Below are positions 63,828 through 64,000 of a stretch of DNA of 64,000 bases, piece by piece (position 1 is the stretch's first letter; every line of letters begins with the position of its first letter). Under the pieces are notes generated by a model, which saw only the letters and a program-made list of their open reading frames with translations, was not told the DNA's origin and ran no database searches. This stretch comes from Candidatus Kapaibacterium sp. (lineage in GTDB: Bacteria; Bacteroidota; Ignavibacteria; Kapaibacteriales; UBA2268). Position numbers and translations under genes: made by a program. The stretch lies in NCBI GenBank assembly GCA_026418625.1, contig JAOABA010000036.1, forward strand, positions 1 through 64,000, read 5' to 3'.

Positions 63828-64000
63828 TCAGATTGTAAATTTATAACCCAATCCTAAAACATTAGAGTGAATTGCTTTATTCGTATTATACTCCTGCTCT
63901 CTCATAAAGAAAATGTCTATTTGATGTTGCTTTTCAAGCTTAAATTTTGAACCGATGTAGTATCTCCCTTGGGTTAACCTATCTCCTTTTTCGTAGAAAA
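63828..64000 (-). CDS. partial outer-membrane protein, DUF2490-like, C-terminus
   Basis: The minus strand is open from the right edge to a TGA at 63830-63828 (56 complete codons visible). It reads YEKGDRLTQGRYYIGSKFKL, then EKQHQIDIFFMREQEYN and SNVLGLGYKFTI at the end. Alternating hydrophobic residues and a terminal aromatic strand indicate a beta-barrel; the R-Y-Y-G-x-K-F-K pattern and closing VLGLGYKF resemble DUF2490 proteins. It was not listed in any longer frame because the gene continues outside the window. It is convergent with the GT4 gene, stops directly adjacent. Confidence 0.65.
   Translation of the reverse strand, partial: FYEKGDRLTQGRYYIGSKFKLEKQHQIDIFFMREQEYNTNKAIHSNVLGLGYKFTI

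Noticed and set aside
1-64000. tRNA, rRNA or tmRNA genes
   Set aside because: I scanned the intergenic regions by eye for T-loop text and cloverleaf arms and saw none; a covariance search could still find something.

Overview
The window is an AT-rich bacterial chromosome segment. Several independent signs point to the Bacteroidota/Chlorobiota assemblage, probably an Ignavibacteria- or Kapabacteria-like lineage. Two very large exported proteins end in type IX secretion sorting domains. Upstream regions repeatedly carry the Bacteroidota promoter TTTG-N17-20-TAnnTTTG. There is a PFOR with a dihydroorotate-dehydrogenase-like partner, an ATP-type PEP carboxykinase, an SDR-type threonine dehydrogenase, and a clade II (Sec/lipoprotein) nitrous oxide reductase. 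A complete-looking flagellar hook/basal-body operon is unusual for T9SS organisms, most of which lack flagella. The taxonomic placement is inference; no rRNA or other marker is present.

Layout. 1-1175: start of a lipoprotein gene running off the left edge, a structured stretch with a terminator, and about 0.9 kb of non-coding repeats. 1176-13291 (minus): one long flagellar operon in the order flgB, flgC, unknown small ORF, fliE, fliF, fliG, fliH, fliI, fliJ, MotE-like, fliK, flgD, TIGR02530-type protein, flgE, with a sigma-54-like promoter candidate in front of flgB. 13752-18387 (plus): nifJ and an FMN enzyme. 18749-23950: a 1733-residue secreted protein built from four ~400-residue modules, each with a C39-like cysteine-peptidase-type domain; the last module has lost its Cys and His. 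24299-29858: lipoprotein FKBP isomerase, LptF/G permease (minus), SecG, and a Pit phosphate transporter fused to a PhoU-like tail. 29855-37103: GYD protein (minus), then an Rrf2 regulator and a compact denitrification island (cytochrome c, nosZ, membrane-NosL fusion, nosD, nosF, nosY). 37187-39366 (minus): DUF1015 protein and SerA. 39608-47864 (plus): threonine dehydrogenase, RmlD, GT2, a WD40/ASH T9SS protein and an OmpA-like protein. 47865-48515: array of ~100-bp repeats. 48516-53043 (minus): C69 dipeptidase, M28 peptidase, pyrE, DMT exporter. 53193-63827: MFS transporter, GT-C-like membrane protein (minus), aspartate aminotransferase with pckA, guaB, M24 peptidase, GT4. The right edge holds the 3' end of a DUF2490-like outer-membrane protein gene.

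How it fits together. The gene set suggests a motile heterotroph using amino acids and peptides: exported and periplasmic peptidases, threonine and aspartate catabolism, oxaloacetate to PEP through PckA, and pyruvate oxidation through PFOR. It can use N2O as electron acceptor. A near-identical 18-bp imperfect palindrome lies just upstream of both the Rrf2 gene and the cytochrome/nos genes, and is a good candidate for the operator that controls that island.

Most interesting points: the four-module peptidase-like protein with a degenerate last copy, the shared Rrf2/nos palindrome, the membrane-NosL fusion that keeps an internal lipobox, the unknown ORF between fliE and flgC, and two families of dispersed non-coding repeats.
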